A model generated the notes under the pieces. It saw nothing but the letters and a program-made list of their open reading frames with translations. It was not told the DNA's origin and made no database searches. 64,000 nucleotides of DNA. It comes from Thermococcus sp. (GTDB taxonomy: Archaea; Methanobacteriota_B; Thermococci; Thermococcales; Thermococcaceae). The translations under genes and the position numbers were made by a program. The stretch lies in assembly GCF_015521605.1 (NCBI RefSeq), contig NZ_WANV01000030.1:62001-126000 (forward strand). Direction: 5' to 3'. Positions 7,408 through 16,994 of the stretch are shown one piece after another (the first letter of the stretch is position 1; each line of letters begins with the position of its first letter).

Positions 7408-8889
7408 ATGCTAGAGCTCAGGAAGTACATTAACATCTCGGACGACATCTTTGTGGTTAAGAATCTCATCGGGGCTATCCTTCAGGGTGTAGGGCTGGCG
7501 TACCTCTTTCCGGTGCTTATTGTGTGGTTCTACCCCGATGAAATAAGATACGTGATTTACTTCGCCCTCCCTGGCGTCTTCTCGATCCTCCTTGGAGCGT
7601 GGCTCGCGAGGCACATGGGAAAGGTGGAGGACGTAAACCTCCGGCAGGCCATGGTCTCTGCCGCCTTTACGTGGCTCTTCGCCTCGCTCATCAGCGTCAT
7701 ACCCTTCATTTACATAGCCAAGATGTCCTTCGTGGACTCGTACTTCGAGAGCATGAGCGCTTGGACCGGAACGGGCCTCACCATGATGAGCAACCTGGAG
7801 AGCTACCCCCATATAATCCTCTTCTGGCGCTCCTGGATGCAGTGGCTCGGTGGAATAGGCATCGTGCTCGTCGCGCTAACGGTCTTAATCCGTCCCGGCG
7901 TTGCCGCCGCGAGACTCTACCGCGCCGAGGCGAGGAGCGAGAGAATACTTCCCAACCTGGTCAACACATCGAAGGTAATCTTCCAGATATACCTGGTTCT
8001 GACCCTTGTTGGTGTGTACCTCTACTACATCAACGGTATGCCTTTATTTGACGCGGTCATACACTCCATGACCGGCCTTGGCACGGGTGGTATGAGCAGC
8101 CATGACCTGAGCATTGGCTATTTCAACAGTACCTCGATAGAGGCCGTCACGATATTCCTGATGATAATGGGTGCCGTAAACTTCACGGTTCACTACCGCC
8201 TCTTCAAGGACAGGCACCTCAAGCCCTTCTTCGAGGACGTTCAGGTCAAGTACATGTTCATCTTTCTGCTGCCGGCGATAGCGGTTATAGCCCTCAGCCT
8301 CACTCGGGTGGGGGACGCCATCGGCGATGCCCTGAGGCAGGCGGTATTCCACTCCGTTTCGGCCATAACCTGTACCGGATTTGGAATCGCCGACCTGAGC
8401 AAGTATCCGGAGCTGGGCAAGTTTATCCTCGGGATTCTAATGGTGATAGGTGGAGGCGCCGGAAGTACCGCGGGTGGTATAAAGCTCATCCGTGTCATAT
8501 TGATGTACGAGAGCCTGAAGTGGACCCTCCAGAGTGCCATCCTGCCCAAGGGTGCCGTTATCAAGAGGAAGGTTGGCAACTACATATTCAGCGAGGAGGA
8601 CATCCAGGAGGTCATGAGCTTCACCATGACGTACTTTGCGTTCCTGCTCATAGGCACCCTCTACACGATGCTCCGTCTCGGGACAAGCCTCACGGACTCG
8701 TTCTTTGAGGTCGCATCCGCCCAGGGCAACGTCGGGCTCAGCGTGGGCATAACCTCTCCGACCTTGCCCATCGATGTGAAGGTACTGCTAATACTCCACA
8801 TGTGGATAGGAAGGCTGGAGATATTCTCGACCCTCGTCTTCATAATAAGCGTGTTCTTCCTGGCCCCGAGGATGGTGAGCAGGAGATGA
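7408..8889 (+). CDS. trkH: TrkH-family potassium uptake protein
   Basis: A 493-residue integral membrane potassium transporter. Four pore-loop signatures are visible in order: WTGTGLTMM, MTGLGTGGMSS, ITCTGFGIAD and AQGNVGLSVG, corresponding to the four selectivity-filter repeats of the Trk/Ktr/HKT superfamily. It normally works with a cytoplasmic TrkA-type nucleotide-binding ring, which is not encoded nearby. A TATA-like CCTTTTATTTAG lies about 40 bases upstream. The stop overlaps the start of the ABC ATPase gene (ATGA). Confidence 0.93.
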   Translation: MLELRKYINISDDIFVVKNLIGAILQGVGLAYLFPVLIVWFYPDEIRYVIYFALPGVFSILLGAWLARHMGKVEDVNLRQAMVSAAFTWLFASLISVIPFIYIAKMSFVDSYFESMSAWTGTGLTMMSNLESYPHIILFWRSWMQWLGGIGIVLVALTVLIRPGVAAARLYRAEARSERILPNLVNTSKVIFQIYLVLTLVGVYLYYINGMPLFDAVIHSMTGLGTGGMSSHDLSIGYFNSTSIEAVTIFLMIMGAVNFTVHYRLFKDRHLKPFFEDVQVKYMFIFLLPAIAVIALSLTRVGDAIGDALRQAVFHSVSAITCTGFGIADLSKYPELGKFILGILMVIGGGAGSTAGGIKLIRVILMYESLKWTLQSAILPKGAVIKRKVGNYIFSEEDIQEVMSFTMTYFAFLLIGTLYTMLRLGTSLTDSFFEVASAQGNVGLSVGITSPTLPIDVKVLLILHMWIGRLEIFSTLVFIISVFFLAPRMVSRR

Positions 8890-9740
8890 AGGTTATCAGC
8901 GTGGAGAACCTCAGCTTCAAGTACCGGAGGGCCGGTGAATACTCACTGAGGGACGTCAGCTTTGACGTCAGAGAGGGAGAGCTTCTGGGGATAATCGGAC
9001 CGAGCGGAAGCGGAAAATCGACGCTCTGTCTGACCCTCAACGGCATAATTCCCCACTCGATAAAGGGAGAATTCTCGGGCGATGTGGTGGTGAGTGATCC
9101 CAGAACCGGCGAGGAATACAACACTAGGGAAACACCCGTCTCGAAGCTCTCCACGGTTGTTGGCCTTGTTCTCCAGAACCCGGAGAGCCAGCTCTTCAAC
9201 ATGACGGTCGAGGAGGAGATAGCCTTTGGCCTCGAAAACCTCGGATTCGAAAGGAACGAGATACTGAGGCGCCTCCGCTGGGCGCTGGAGGTAACCGGGC
9301 TGAGGGGTCTTGAGCGGGAATTTCCCCCCAACCTCAGCGGCGGTCAGCAGCAGAGGCTTGCCATAGCCGCTGTTCTGGCCATGGAGCCTGCGGTTCTGGT
9401 CCTTGATGAGCCAACGTCCCAGCTGGACCCCGTTGGGAGGAAGGAGGTTCTGGGGTTGATATCTCTCCTCCGGAAGGAGCACGGAATGACGGTGGTTCTA
9501 GTCGAGCACCACACGGACTACATACTCCGCTTTGCCGACAGGGTTCTCGTTATGGACAGGGGGGAGATAGTCCTTGAGGGCACTCCGCGGGAGCTTGCGG
9601 AGGAGGTCGAAACGTTGAAGAAGCTAGGGATAAAACTGCCTCCAAGCCTTGAAATCTCCCACGAGCTTAGGAAGCGGGGAGTTGTCAAAACCCCCGCCCT
9701 TACTGAGGAGGAGCTTCTCTCCGGGATAGGACATCTTTGA
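8886..9740 (+). CDS. ABC transporter ATP-binding protein, ECF (EcfA)-like
   Basis: A 284-residue ATPase with Walker A GPSGSGKST, Q-loop LQNPESQLFN, signature LSGGQQQR and Walker B VLVLDEPTSQLDP. The Q-loop sequence NPESQLF is characteristic of energy-coupling-factor ATPases for vitamin or metal uptake. The start at 8886 overlaps the trkH stop. No ECF transmembrane or substrate-binding component is adjacent here, so the substrate cannot be told. The last 41 bases overlap the convergent gene. Confidence 0.85.
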   Translation: MKVISVENLSFKYRRAGEYSLRDVSFDVREGELLGIIGPSGSGKSTLCLTLNGIIPHSIKGEFSGDVVVSDPRTGEEYNTRETPVSKLSTVVGLVLQNPESQLFNMTVEEEIAFGLENLGFERNEILRRLRWALEVTGLRGLEREFPPNLSGGQQQRLAIAAVLAMEPAVLVLDEPTSQLDPVGRKEVLGLISLLRKEHGMTVVLVEHHTDYILRFADRVLVMDRGEIVLEGTPRELAEEVETLKKLGIKLPPSLEISHELRKRGVVKTPALTEEELLSGIGHL

Positions 9741-10521
9741 GGCTGAGCGACTGGCCGAGGAGGGAGTGTTTGAGGTCGTAGAGCTTAAGCATGACTTCAA
9801 ACCTCGCCTCGGGGTCTTCTATACCTTCCGCGATTCTGAACGCCGCCTCCAGTATTTTGAGCGCCTCATCCCTGTTCCTCTCCCCCTCTATCTCGGCCAG
9901 GTAGTAGAGTGCCATCGCCCTGTGGAATGGGCTGGAAATGTGTTCGATTATGAGCCTGGCCTTTTCAACGTCCCCCGCGCGGTAGAACATTTCGGCCAGA
10001 TGAACCAGCACAACGTCCAGCTTCTCGGGTTCGCGAACCATCTTCATAGCGTAGCCGGCTTTTTTGAGGAGGCCGGAGTTTATGAGCTCCATCAGGATAT
10101 CTCTGATTATGTCGGCGCTGTTTCTGGCGAGGTTTATTGCGGTTCTCAGGGCTATGTCTCCGTTGAGCTCATCGTTGAGAAGATAGAACAGAACCGCCAA
10201 ATCCCCCAGGAGTAGCGCCCTGTAACGTGGATTGAGAAGGGAGTTGACAGTTGGTATGAGTTCCTTCACCCTCTCTTTCATCCGCTCCAGCTCGTCCAGT
10301 TCTCCCTTCTCCCTGGCCTCCTGAAGCCTCTCGCGTATTGACCGCAGGAGCATCCTGAGGGCAAGGAACAAGTTGGACTCGCTCCCAAGTTCGCCTGTGA
10401 GCTCAATGGCGTTGTCTATCTCACCCATCCTGAGAGCATTTTCAATATCCTCGAGCACCTCAAGCTCCGATTTCTTCTTCCTTTCGCTCAGGGACCTGAA
10501 GAACTCATCCAGCTTCCCCAT
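9700..10521 (-). CDS. TPR-like helical repeat protein
   Basis: A 273-residue soluble, almost fully alpha-helical protein. Repeated helix pairs such as LVHLAEMFYRAGDVEKARLI and ALYYLAEIEGERNRDEAL have the small/large residue spacing of tetratricopeptide repeats, mainly in the C-terminal half. The N-terminal part is a charged coiled-coil-like stretch. Such proteins are common scaffolds in Thermococcales; partner unknown. The start lies inside the 3' end of the upstream CYTH gene (17-base overlap), suggesting co-expression. Confidence 0.7.
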   Translation of the reverse strand: MGKLDEFFRSLSERKKKSELEVLEDIENALRMGEIDNAIELTGELGSESNLFLALRMLLRSIRERLQEAREKGELDELERMKERVKELIPTVNSLLNPRYRALLLGDLAVLFYLLNDELNGDIALRTAINLARNSADIIRDILMELINSGLLKKAGYAMKMVREPEKLDVVLVHLAEMFYRAGDVEKARLIIEHISSPFHRAMALYYLAEIEGERNRDEALKILEAAFRIAEGIEDPEARFEVMLKLYDLKHSLLGQSLSLKDVLSRREAPPQ

Positions 10522-11059
10522 GGTTCACCTCCCTTTGGAGCATCAGCTCCAGATACGAACGCCTCTCGAACCTTTTGACTCCCAGGGACTCCAGGATTTC
10601 CCGGAGTATCTTCACGGTCTCCTCAACCACCTCCTCTCCCTCGGCCAGCGCCTCAATCTCTATGAACTTTCCGAGGCCGTTAACTTCGTCGAGGTCTATT
10701 ATGATGCCCTTGTCAACGTAGTACTTTTCCCGGGTCTTTTCTATCGTGAGAACCTCCTCAAAGCCCAGGCTTTCCAGGATCTCAAGGTGTTTGTCCGGGT
10801 CGCTTATCGGGACTTCTATTTCCTTCCTGGTCTTTGAGTTCTCGTCTATTTTTGGTCCCTTATACGTTATGAAAGCCTCAAAATGTCCGTTGAAGCGCTT
10901 TATCCTTATCCTCAGCGCCTCGTCGGTTTCGGCGAAGTCCCGGCAGGGGTGGCGGAAGTACGTGTCCTCATGGTATTCGGTCCTTATCAGCTTAAATTTC
11001 TCCCGAACCCTTTCAAAGACCCCGTCGTCTGCGTACCCCTTAACCTCTATCTCTATCAT
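10505..11059 (-). CDS. CYTH-domain protein (class IV adenylate cyclase / triphosphate tunnel family)
   Basis: A 184-residue protein opening with MIEIEVKGY, the ExExK signature of the CYTH/triphosphate tunnel metalloenzyme fold, followed by the alternating charged strands of the tunnel (ALRIRIKRFNGHFEAFITYK and KTRKEIEVPI). Annotated relatives are called class IV adenylate cyclase or thiamine/inorganic triphosphatase; in archaea the true substrate is mostly unproven, so a phosphohydrolase acting on a triphosphate is equally likely. Confidence 0.85.
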   Translation of the reverse strand: MIEIEVKGYADDGVFERVREKFKLIRTEYHEDTYFRHPCRDFAETDEALRIRIKRFNGHFEAFITYKGPKIDENSKTRKEIEVPISDPDKHLEILESLGFEEVLTIEKTREKYYVDKGIIIDLDEVNGLGKFIEIEALAEGEEVVEETVKILREILESLGVKRFERRSYLELMLQREVNHGEAG

Positions 11060-11661
11060 GGTTCCGCCCCCAGGTTTTTCCTAAGCTTTTTCAGACAGGT
11101 GGGGCAGTAAAGGGCGTCTTTAATATCCGTTTCGATGATGGAGTTCGAGAAGTGCATTACGCACCTCTCGTTGGGACAGTGCTGGAGGCCAAAGACGTGG
11201 CCCAGCTCGTGCATTGCTTCCTTGATAGTCCGCTCCGTGTAGAGCCTCTCGTCCGGAGCATCCCCATAGAACTCAGGTCTCAGCCTGAACGTGGAGACGA
11301 CGGCCGTCCGGAGTCCCGCGTGGGCGATGCCGAAGATGAAGTTCATGCCCTCCTCATACAGGTCAAGCCGGGTTATCCCCAGCACCGCACGTGCTCTCCT
11401 CTTTTTGCCGATACCATGGAGCACCGGAAGGAACGTCCTCCCAATGTACTGGTGTCTCAGGGGATCATACGCCCCCAGGAATTCCTCTTCCGGAAGGACG
11501 TCTGCCCTCTCGACGGAAAAACCGAACCTGGAGTAGTATGAATCAACAAATCCTGCAACTGCCCTTATGATATATTTCTCAATGGTCCCGATGGGTACCA
11601 GGAGTATCGTTCGGGTGAGCGGTGGGAAGTCCTCTCCCAGTTCGGTGTTCACGCCCCACAT
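11056..11661 (-). CDS. amzA: Archaemetzincin, zinc metalloprotease
   Basis: A 201-residue predicted peptidase. HELGHVFGLQHC supplies the extended HExxHxxGxxH zinc motif, and CPNERCVM followed by the C-terminal CPTC forms the second, structural zinc site typical of archaemetzincins (family M54). The downstream methionine (VMHF) is the Met-turn. The start is taken at ATG 11661; a TTG one codon upstream is possible. Its stop overlaps the CYTH gene start (ATGA). The physiological substrate of the family is unknown. Confidence 0.92.
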   Translation of the reverse strand: MWGVNTELGEDFPPLTRTILLVPIGTIEKYIIRAVAGFVDSYYSRFGFSVERADVLPEEEFLGAYDPLRHQYIGRTFLPVLHGIGKKRRARAVLGITRLDLYEEGMNFIFGIAHAGLRTAVVSTFRLRPEFYGDAPDERLYTERTIKEAMHELGHVFGLQHCPNERCVMHFSNSIIETDIKDALYCPTCLKKLRKNLGAEP

Positions 11662-11739
11662 CAATATCTACTTCGCGGCAGAAGAAATAAACCTTTCCCG
11701 GGAAGAAAGGGAAGGAAAAATTTCAAGGACTGGGGCCGT

Positions 11740-12777
11740 TCACGGGGTTAGTTCCATCTCGCGGAGATCCTCAAGGAAGTGCTTGGCGAGTTTAATCGTC
11801 ATGTCGATGTCCCTGAGGTCTGCGGTCTCAACCTGGCTGTGCATGTAGCGTATGGGCACGCTGAGGACCGCGGTGGCGACACCCTCGCGGTTGATCTGCA
11901 TGATGTTGGCATCTGTGCCTGTTGGCCTTGGGGAGGCCTCGACCTGGAGTGGAATGTCGTACTTCTTGGCGACTTCATCTGCGAATGCCCTAACCTTCGG
12001 GTTGATGTTCGGCCCGACGTCCATGACCGGCCCGCCGCCGAGCTTTGGCACTATCTTGCCCTTGTCGCCGACCTGCTTGGCGAAGGTGACGTCCATTGCT
12101 ATACCTATTTCCGGGTTGATCGCGTAGGAGGCCACGCGGGCACCGCGGAGGCCTACCTCCTCCTGGACGGAGGCGACGAAGTATATGTCAGCCTCATGGT
12201 TCTCAACCGCCCTTGCGGTCTCTATCATGGTGTAGAGACAGACCCTGTCGTCGAGGTAGGGCGTCGCAATCCTGTTCTCGGTGAGCTGAACGAAGGCGGG
12301 GGCAAATTCGCCGACGGTTCCAACCCTGAAGCCCATCTCCTCCGCTTCCTCCCTGCTGTCCGCCCCGACGTCCACAACGATGGTGTCCCAGTCGGCCGCT
12401 TTCTTCCTGTCCTCCGGCTTCTGGAGGTGGGGTGGGATGTGGCCAACCACGCCAAAGCGCTCGCCCTTTTCGGTGAAGAACCTTATTCTCTGCGCCACAA
12501 GAGTCCTCGGGTCAACACCGCCGACGCGGACTATGTGGAGGTAACCCTCCTTGTCGATGTGGTTCACCATGACGCCTATCTTGTCCATGTGTGCCGCCAC
12601 CATAACCCTTGGCCCGGTGCCCTTTTTGTGGGCGATGACGTTGCCGAGCTTGTCAACGTAAATCTCGTCGACGTAGTCCATCAGGGCCTCGATAACGACA
12701 TCCCTTATTCCAAGGAACTCGTACCCGGAAACTCCAGGGGCCTCGACGACCTTCTTAAGCAGTTCTATGTCCACCAT
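11740..12777 (-). CDS. M42-family aminopeptidase (TET-like)
   Basis: A 345-residue cytoplasmic peptidase of the type that assembles into tetrahedral dodecamers and trims peptides from proteasome products. The cocatalytic metal site is complete: [20 protein letters not shown], catalytic pair [18 protein letters not shown] and the final RYMHSQVE. Thermococcales carry several M42 paralogues with different side-chain preference, and the sequence alone does not say which this is. Confidence 0.9.
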   Translation of the reverse strand: MVDIELLKKVVEAPGVSGYEFLGIRDVVIEALMDYVDEIYVDKLGNVIAHKKGTGPRVMVAAHMDKIGVMVNHIDKEGYLHIVRVGGVDPRTLVAQRIRFFTEKGERFGVVGHIPPHLQKPEDRKKAADWDTIVVDVGADSREEAEEMGFRVGTVGEFAPAFVQLTENRIATPYLDDRVCLYTMIETARAVENHEADIYFVASVQEEVGLRGARVASYAINPEIGIAMDVTFAKQVGDKGKIVPKLGGGPVMDVGPNINPKVRAFADEVAKKYDIPLQVEASPRPTGTDANIMQINREGVATAVLSVPIRYMHSQVETADLRDIDMTIKLAKHFLEDLREMELTP

Positions 12778-12856
12778 GGCTTTCGCCTCCTTTAGATTAC
12801 CATCTGAATGTGTTCGCCCGTGTTAATAAGGTTTGCGAAAGAAAAGACCGGGGAGG

Positions 12857-14383
12857 TCAGCCCAGGATGACCTGCAGGTAGGCCTCCTCCTCGGGCTCAA
12901 GGTGCTCTATCTCCCACACTATGAGTCCGTCTTTGATCTCTGCCCTTCCCTTGGTGGCTTTGACCTCTATTGCACTGACACCCTTCTCGAACCTGAATCC
13001 GTCCATGCCTCTGAGCTTTGGCGCTCTAACTTTGACGAAGTAGTACCTGTCCAGCATCTCCTCCTGGATTACCGGCCTGAAGAAGGCAGCGTATGAGGTT
13101 CCAGCTAACAGAACCCCTGCTATCAGCAGTATCGCCGCCAGCGGGCCGTAGTTCTTTGGGGGCTTAGCCGGGGTCGTCGTTGTGGTGGTTGGTGGAGTTG
13201 TGGTGGTCGTTGGGGTAGGCGTTGGCTTAGCCGGGGGGGTCGCCTTCACGCTGGTTTCTCCCCCCATGTATCTGCTGCTCTCCGCGCGGAGCATTATGGT
13301 TCCGTAGCCAGTTTTTTCCAGGTCTATCTCGGCGATACCGGATGAGTTCGTTGCAGAGTAGTCCTTTCCGAGGGGCCCTGAGGCGGTGACCGTTATATTC
13401 GGAACCGGCTTCCCGGTTGAATCCACAACCTTCACCAGGAGGGTCCCGTTTTCCTGAGTGGCGCTCAAAAAGAGCTTTCTGACCTCGACGAAGGTCGTCA
13501 CTATCCTTCCATCAAGATTCAGAACGACCTCGTAGGTTCCCGGCTTCTCCACAAGGTACGAGACCGTTCCACCGTCGTCTGTCTTGAAGGGTATCCCGTT
13601 TATCCTGACCGTGATGTCCGGCACTCCCTGGCCGTTCTCGTCGTAAACGTGGACGTATATTGCCCCGTCCTTGAAGTACGCATCGTACCTCAGGTTTCTC
13701 TGGTAGACCCTGAACGTTGCAGTCTTGCTCTTGAACCTTCCGCTGAAGTTGGCCCAGAAGTATACCGAGTAGTCACCGACCCTGGGGGTCGTTAGTTTTA
13801 GCTCCTTGACCCAGCTCTCCCCGGGTCTGAGGTATATGGTCGTGGCGAACGTTTCCAGAACGGTTCCATCGCGTGAGAGGGTGTACCCAAGTCTTCCTAT
13901 GATGACCCCGTTCGCCTGCGATGTTATCTTGAGCAGTGCTGTAACGTTGCTGCCGTAGGTGTACTCATCGTTGACGTCTATCCTCAGGGCGTAGTCCACG
14001 AGGGTCTTCACGCTGATCGTTACCTGCGCCTCCGAGTAGCTTGAGCCCGCTCTGGCCACGATGGTCAGGTTGTACCTTCCAGGGTCGAGGTTGAGCAGCT
14101 TGACCGATATCGTATCCTGGATTGTGCCATTCGGTTCAATGGGCTCCCTGATCACCTTGCTGCCGTAGAGGAAGCCCTCTGCAGGGCCAGTAACGTACAC
14201 GGTGACGTTTGATAAGGTCTGGTTTCCCAGATTTCTGAGCTGGAAGGGGATTATTATCGTATCGCCCGGAACTCCGGTGAAACTGCCGTTGAGAGGGACG
14301 ATTACGAGCGGTGACTGGGCGCTCACCCCCGGGAGAAAAATCGGAATCAGCAGGATTATCAGCAGTGTGGCCTTAAACTTCAC
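12857..14383 (-). CDS. Surface-anchored beta-sandwich protein with Thr/Pro stalk
   Basis: A 508-residue protein with an N-terminal signal peptide (LLIILLIPIFLPGVSAQ), several Ig/CARDB-like beta domains (VPGDTIIIPFQLRNLGNQTL), two repeats resembling carboxypeptidase-regulatory folds (DENGQGVPDITVRINGIPF and DSTGKPVPNITVTASG), a threonine/proline stalk near residues 400-425, then one membrane span (GPLAAILLIAGVLLAGTSYA) and a soluble domain of about 65 residues. Many N-x-S/T sites suggest N-glycosylation. The order suggests an extracellular protein with a short tail inside the cell. The start overlaps the hjc stop by 11 bases. Confidence 0.75.
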   Translation of the reverse strand: MKFKATLLIILLIPIFLPGVSAQSPLVIVPLNGSFTGVPGDTIIIPFQLRNLGNQTLSNVTVYVTGPAEGFLYGSKVIREPIEPNGTIQDTISVKLLNLDPGRYNLTIVARAGSSYSEAQVTISVKTLVDYALRIDVNDEYTYGSNVTALLKITSQANGVIIGRLGYTLSRDGTVLETFATTIYLRPGESWVKELKLTTPRVGDYSVYFWANFSGRFKSKTATFRVYQRNLRYDAYFKDGAIYVHVYDENGQGVPDITVRINGIPFKTDDGGTVSYLVEKPGTYEVVLNLDGRIVTTFVEVRKLFLSATQENGTLLVKVVDSTGKPVPNITVTASGPLGKDYSATNSSGIAEIDLEKTGYGTIMLRAESSRYMGGETSVKATPPAKPTPTPTTTTTPPTTTTTTPAKPPKNYGPLAAILLIAGVLLAGTSYAAFFRPVIQEEMLDRYYFVKVRAPKLRGMDGFRFEKGVSAIEVKATKGRAEIKDGLIVWEIEHLEPEEEAYLQVILG

Positions 14384-14774
14384 CCTTTACCACCCCTTCG
14401 AGGGACCTCTGCCTCCCGATAACTTCGTCGAAGGTGAGATAGTTCTTTGTTTGCAGGCTAACCTTATAGTTTTTGCCGCTTTTTTCAAGGGTCTCCGGGA
14501 GGAAGAAACGCCAGCCGTTGTTTATGAACTTGACCGCAACAACCGGCTTTGCGCCGAACTTTCCTGCAAAGGAGACGAGCTTCTCATAATCCTCGCTGCT
14601 GAAGTAGAGCTTTTCCTCCCGTGTACTTTTCACCTCTATGCAGAGATGGACTTTCCCGTTGCCGGCCACGATATCCACCTTCTTGCTTCCGGCGGAACGC
14701 ACCACCGCGAAACCGGCCTTTTCGAGCATCTTTATAAGCTCCCTCTCCGCGCTGGCACCCCTTCTGTACTTCAT
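14373..14774 (-). CDS. hjc: Archaeal Holliday junction resolvase Hjc
   Basis: A 133-residue nuclease that cuts four-way DNA junctions during recombination and fork repair. The motifs are in place: RRGASAERELIKML (N-terminal basic patch and first catalytic Glu), SKKVDIVAG (catalytic Asp) and LCIEVKST (E-x-K). Length and order match Hjc of Pyrococcus and Sulfolobus. It is divergent from the gamma carbonic anhydrase homologue. Confidence 0.93.
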   Translation of the reverse strand: MKYRRGASAERELIKMLEKAGFAVVRSAGSKKVDIVAGNGKVHLCIEVKSTREEKLYFSSEDYEKLVSFAGKFGAKPVVAVKFINNGWRFFLPETLEKSGKNYKVSLQTKNYLTFDEVIGRQRSLEGVVKGEV

Positions 14775-14845
14775 TGCACTCCCTCATCCTATATTGCCCG
14801 GTTAGGTTTATAAGCTATGTCGAGGAGTTAAGGCCGGTGATGGAC

Positions 14846-15370
14846 ATGGCGATTTACGAGTTGGCCGGAAAGACTCCTAAAATTCACGAGACCGCTTTCA
14901 TCGATGAGACTGCCTCGGTCATAGGCGATGTCGTTCTTGAGGCGAAGACGAGCGTCTGGCCGTCGGCGGTCCTGAGGGGAGATATAGAGCAGATTTACGT
15001 GGGCGAAGGCTCGAACATTCAGGATAACGTCAGCGTACATACCTCCCACGGACAGCCGACGATAATAGGCAAGTACGTCACCATAGGTCACAACGCAGTC
15101 GTTCACGGTGCTAAAATAGGGGACTACACCATCATCGGTATGGGGGCCGTCATACTCGATGGCGCGAAGATAGGCAAGCACGTCGTCATCGGCGCTGGAG
15201 CGCTCGTTCCTCCCGGCAAGGAGATACCGGACTACAGCCTGGTCGTCGGCGTTCCCGGCAAAGTCGTCAGGCAGCTCAGCGAGGAGGAAATCGAGTGGAC
15301 GAAGAAGAACGCCGAGATTTACATCGAGCTGGCCGAGATGCACCTCTCCGGCAGGAAAAAGATTGAGTGA
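14846..15370 (+). CDS. Gamma-class carbonic anhydrase-like left-handed beta-helix protein
   Basis: A 174-residue hexapeptide-repeat protein. The zinc ligands of gamma carbonic anhydrase are visible as three histidines in VHTSHGQP and TIGHNAVVHGAKIG. The catalytic acidic loop of Cam is absent, as in most YrdA/PaaY-type relatives, so activity is uncertain. I chose the ATG at 14846 because GGTGAT precedes it; ATG 14840 is an alternative. The stop overlaps the uppS start. Confidence 0.85.
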   Translation: MAIYELAGKTPKIHETAFIDETASVIGDVVLEAKTSVWPSAVLRGDIEQIYVGEGSNIQDNVSVHTSHGQPTIIGKYVTIGHNAVVHGAKIGDYTIIGMGAVILDGAKIGKHVVIGAGALVPPGKEIPDYSLVVGVPGKVVRQLSEEEIEWTKKNAEIYIELAEMHLSGRKKIE

Positions 15371-16170
15371 TGGGCATGATTTCCCGTCTTGTTTCCCACG
15401 TTCCCCACATTTTATTCAAGCCCGTTTACGATATCTACGAGGGCTACCTTCTGGACAGGGTTAAGTCCGGGAGGATTCCAAAGCACGTGGCCATAATAAT
15501 GGACGGGAACCGGAGATGGGCGCGGAAGCTGGAGAAGCCCCCATGGTACGGCCACCTCTTCGGTTCCCGGAAGCTTGAGGAGATACTCGAGTGGTGTCGT
15601 GAGCTGGGCATAAGAACGCTCACCGTTTACGCCTTCTCCACCGAGAACTTCAAGAGAACCCCCGAGGAGGTAAACGCCCTCATGAACCTATTCGAGGAGA
15701 AGTTCAGGGAGCTCCTTGAGGACGAGAGGGTTCACAAGTACGGAATTCGGGTAAACGTCCTTGGGAGAAAGGAACTCCTTCCCGAAAACGTCAGGGAAGC
15801 CGCCGAGGAAGCGGAGAAGGCCACGAGGAAGTATAGCAACTACACTCTCAACATAGCCCTCGCCTACGGGGGAAGGAGCGAGATAGCCGATGCCGTGCGG
15901 GACATCGTGAGGGACGCCCTGGCCGGTAGGATAAAGCCGGAGGATGTTGATGAGGAGCTCATAAAGGAGTACCTGTACTATCCGAACATGCCCGACCCGG
16001 ACATAGTCATAAGGACAGGTGGTGAGGAGAGGATAAGCAACTTCCTTCTGTATCAAATCGCCTACAGCGAGCTCTTCTTTGTTGACGTTTACTTCCCCGA
16101 GTTCAGGAAGATAGACTTCCTCAGGATTATTCGCGAGTACCAGAAGAGGCAGAGACGCTTCGGGAGGTAG
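15370..16170 (+). CDS. uppS: cis-Prenyltransferase (UppS family)
   Basis: A 266-residue enzyme that chains isopentenyl diphosphates with cis geometry to make the polyprenyl (dolichol-type) carrier for glycan assembly. Signature motifs are IIMDGNRRWARK (diphosphate-binding P-loop-like region), TVYAFSTENFKR, LAYGGRSEIADA and the C-terminal PDIVIRTGGEERISNFLLYQ. Coupled to the upstream gene by ATGA. In archaea the product carries oligosaccharides for N-glycosylation. Confidence 0.95.
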   Translation: MGMISRLVSHVPHILFKPVYDIYEGYLLDRVKSGRIPKHVAIIMDGNRRWARKLEKPPWYGHLFGSRKLEEILEWCRELGIRTLTVYAFSTENFKRTPEEVNALMNLFEEKFRELLEDERVHKYGIRVNVLGRKELLPENVREAAEEAEKATRKYSNYTLNIALAYGGRSEIADAVRDIVRDALAGRIKPEDVDEELIKEYLYYPNMPDPDIVIRTGGEERISNFLLYQIAYSELFFVDVYFPEFRKIDFLRIIREYQKRQRRFGR

Positions 16171-16270
16171 CGTTTCTCCATTGTGGCCCTCCTCATCCAG
16201 AAAGACCCTTTTTAAAATTTTCCGCTAAAGCTTATTAACATTGGGCACGATTTCCTCACGGTGGTGATTA

Positions 16271-16948
16271 ATGGCCTACGGTGAGCTGAGTCCGAGGATC
16301 AAGAAGGTCTATGCCCAGGTGAGATACCTAGACGATTATCACTGGGAGATAACCGGCGGGAGGATCATTGGGGTTCACAAGAAGAGCAACGTCAGGGTTA
16401 CCATCGAGGTGGCCGACAACAGGGAGCACGCTGAGAAACTGGCCGAAAACGGTGGTGGCGAGGGGATCAGGATAATTGCCATACCCGACAAGAGCGTCTT
16501 CTTTGTCCACAACGGGGTTTTCATACTCACCTACCGCTATCTCAAGGCAACGCTCGCGGACATAAACGACCACATAGTCTGGAGCGGGTTCAAGGTGATC
16601 GAGGACGGGGACGGCTTGATTCAGGAGGACTTCTACGAGTACCTCGGCGGGGCGTTCATAAACCACATCAAGAACAACATGCTCGCTGGTCAGGACTACG
16701 TATTCTGGCAGTTCTACAGGTGCAAGGAGTGCGGAAAGTACGTTGACGTCGAGAGCCTTGAGAGGCATCTTAAGGGGCACGGGATAAAGCACCACGAGCA
16801 GAGTGAAGAGCGCTACGAGGTCTTCGAGATAAACTTCAGGGACGGCAAAATCTACGACAAGTACGGTAAGGAGGTTCCCCTTAGGGAGTTCAGCGAGGAG
16901 GCGAAGGATTTCCTCGACGAGATAATGGCGGGTATGAAGGGAACATGA
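16271..16948 (+). CDS. TBP-interacting protein, TIP26-like
   Basis: A 225-residue (about 26 kDa) protein resembling the Thermococcales protein that binds the TATA-binding protein and inhibits its DNA binding. The N-terminal two-thirds is an alpha/beta domain of the type likened to restriction endonucleases; it is followed by a single zinc-finger-like motif ([19 protein letters not shown], then KGHGIKHH) and an acidic tail. A TATA-like CTTATTAAC lies about 40 bases upstream. Identification is from recall of length and motif, not a search. Confidence 0.7.
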   Translation: MAYGELSPRIKKVYAQVRYLDDYHWEITGGRIIGVHKKSNVRVTIEVADNREHAEKLAENGGGEGIRIIAIPDKSVFFVHNGVFILTYRYLKATLADINDHIVWSGFKVIEDGDGLIQEDFYEYLGGAFINHIKNNMLAGQDYVFWQFYRCKECGKYVDVESLERHLKGHGIKHHEQSEERYEVFEINFRDGKIYDKYGKEVPLREFSEEAKDFLDEIMAGMKGT

Positions 16949-16994
16949 GGTGCTTTACGATGCTCTTCCCCTCAACTTTATGGGGGGAAGGCGG

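Noticed and set aside
11779-12795. 338-codon plus-strand frame opposite the M42 peptidase
   Set aside because: It is antisense to a gene with a complete metal site; long antisense frames arise in GC-rich codon usage and this one has no recognisable domain.
12857-14383. Surface protein as a further member of the toxin locus
   Set aside because: It also has CARDB-like domains, but it carries its own membrane anchor, has chromosomal GC content, lacks junction repeats A-C and has no membrane partner genes.
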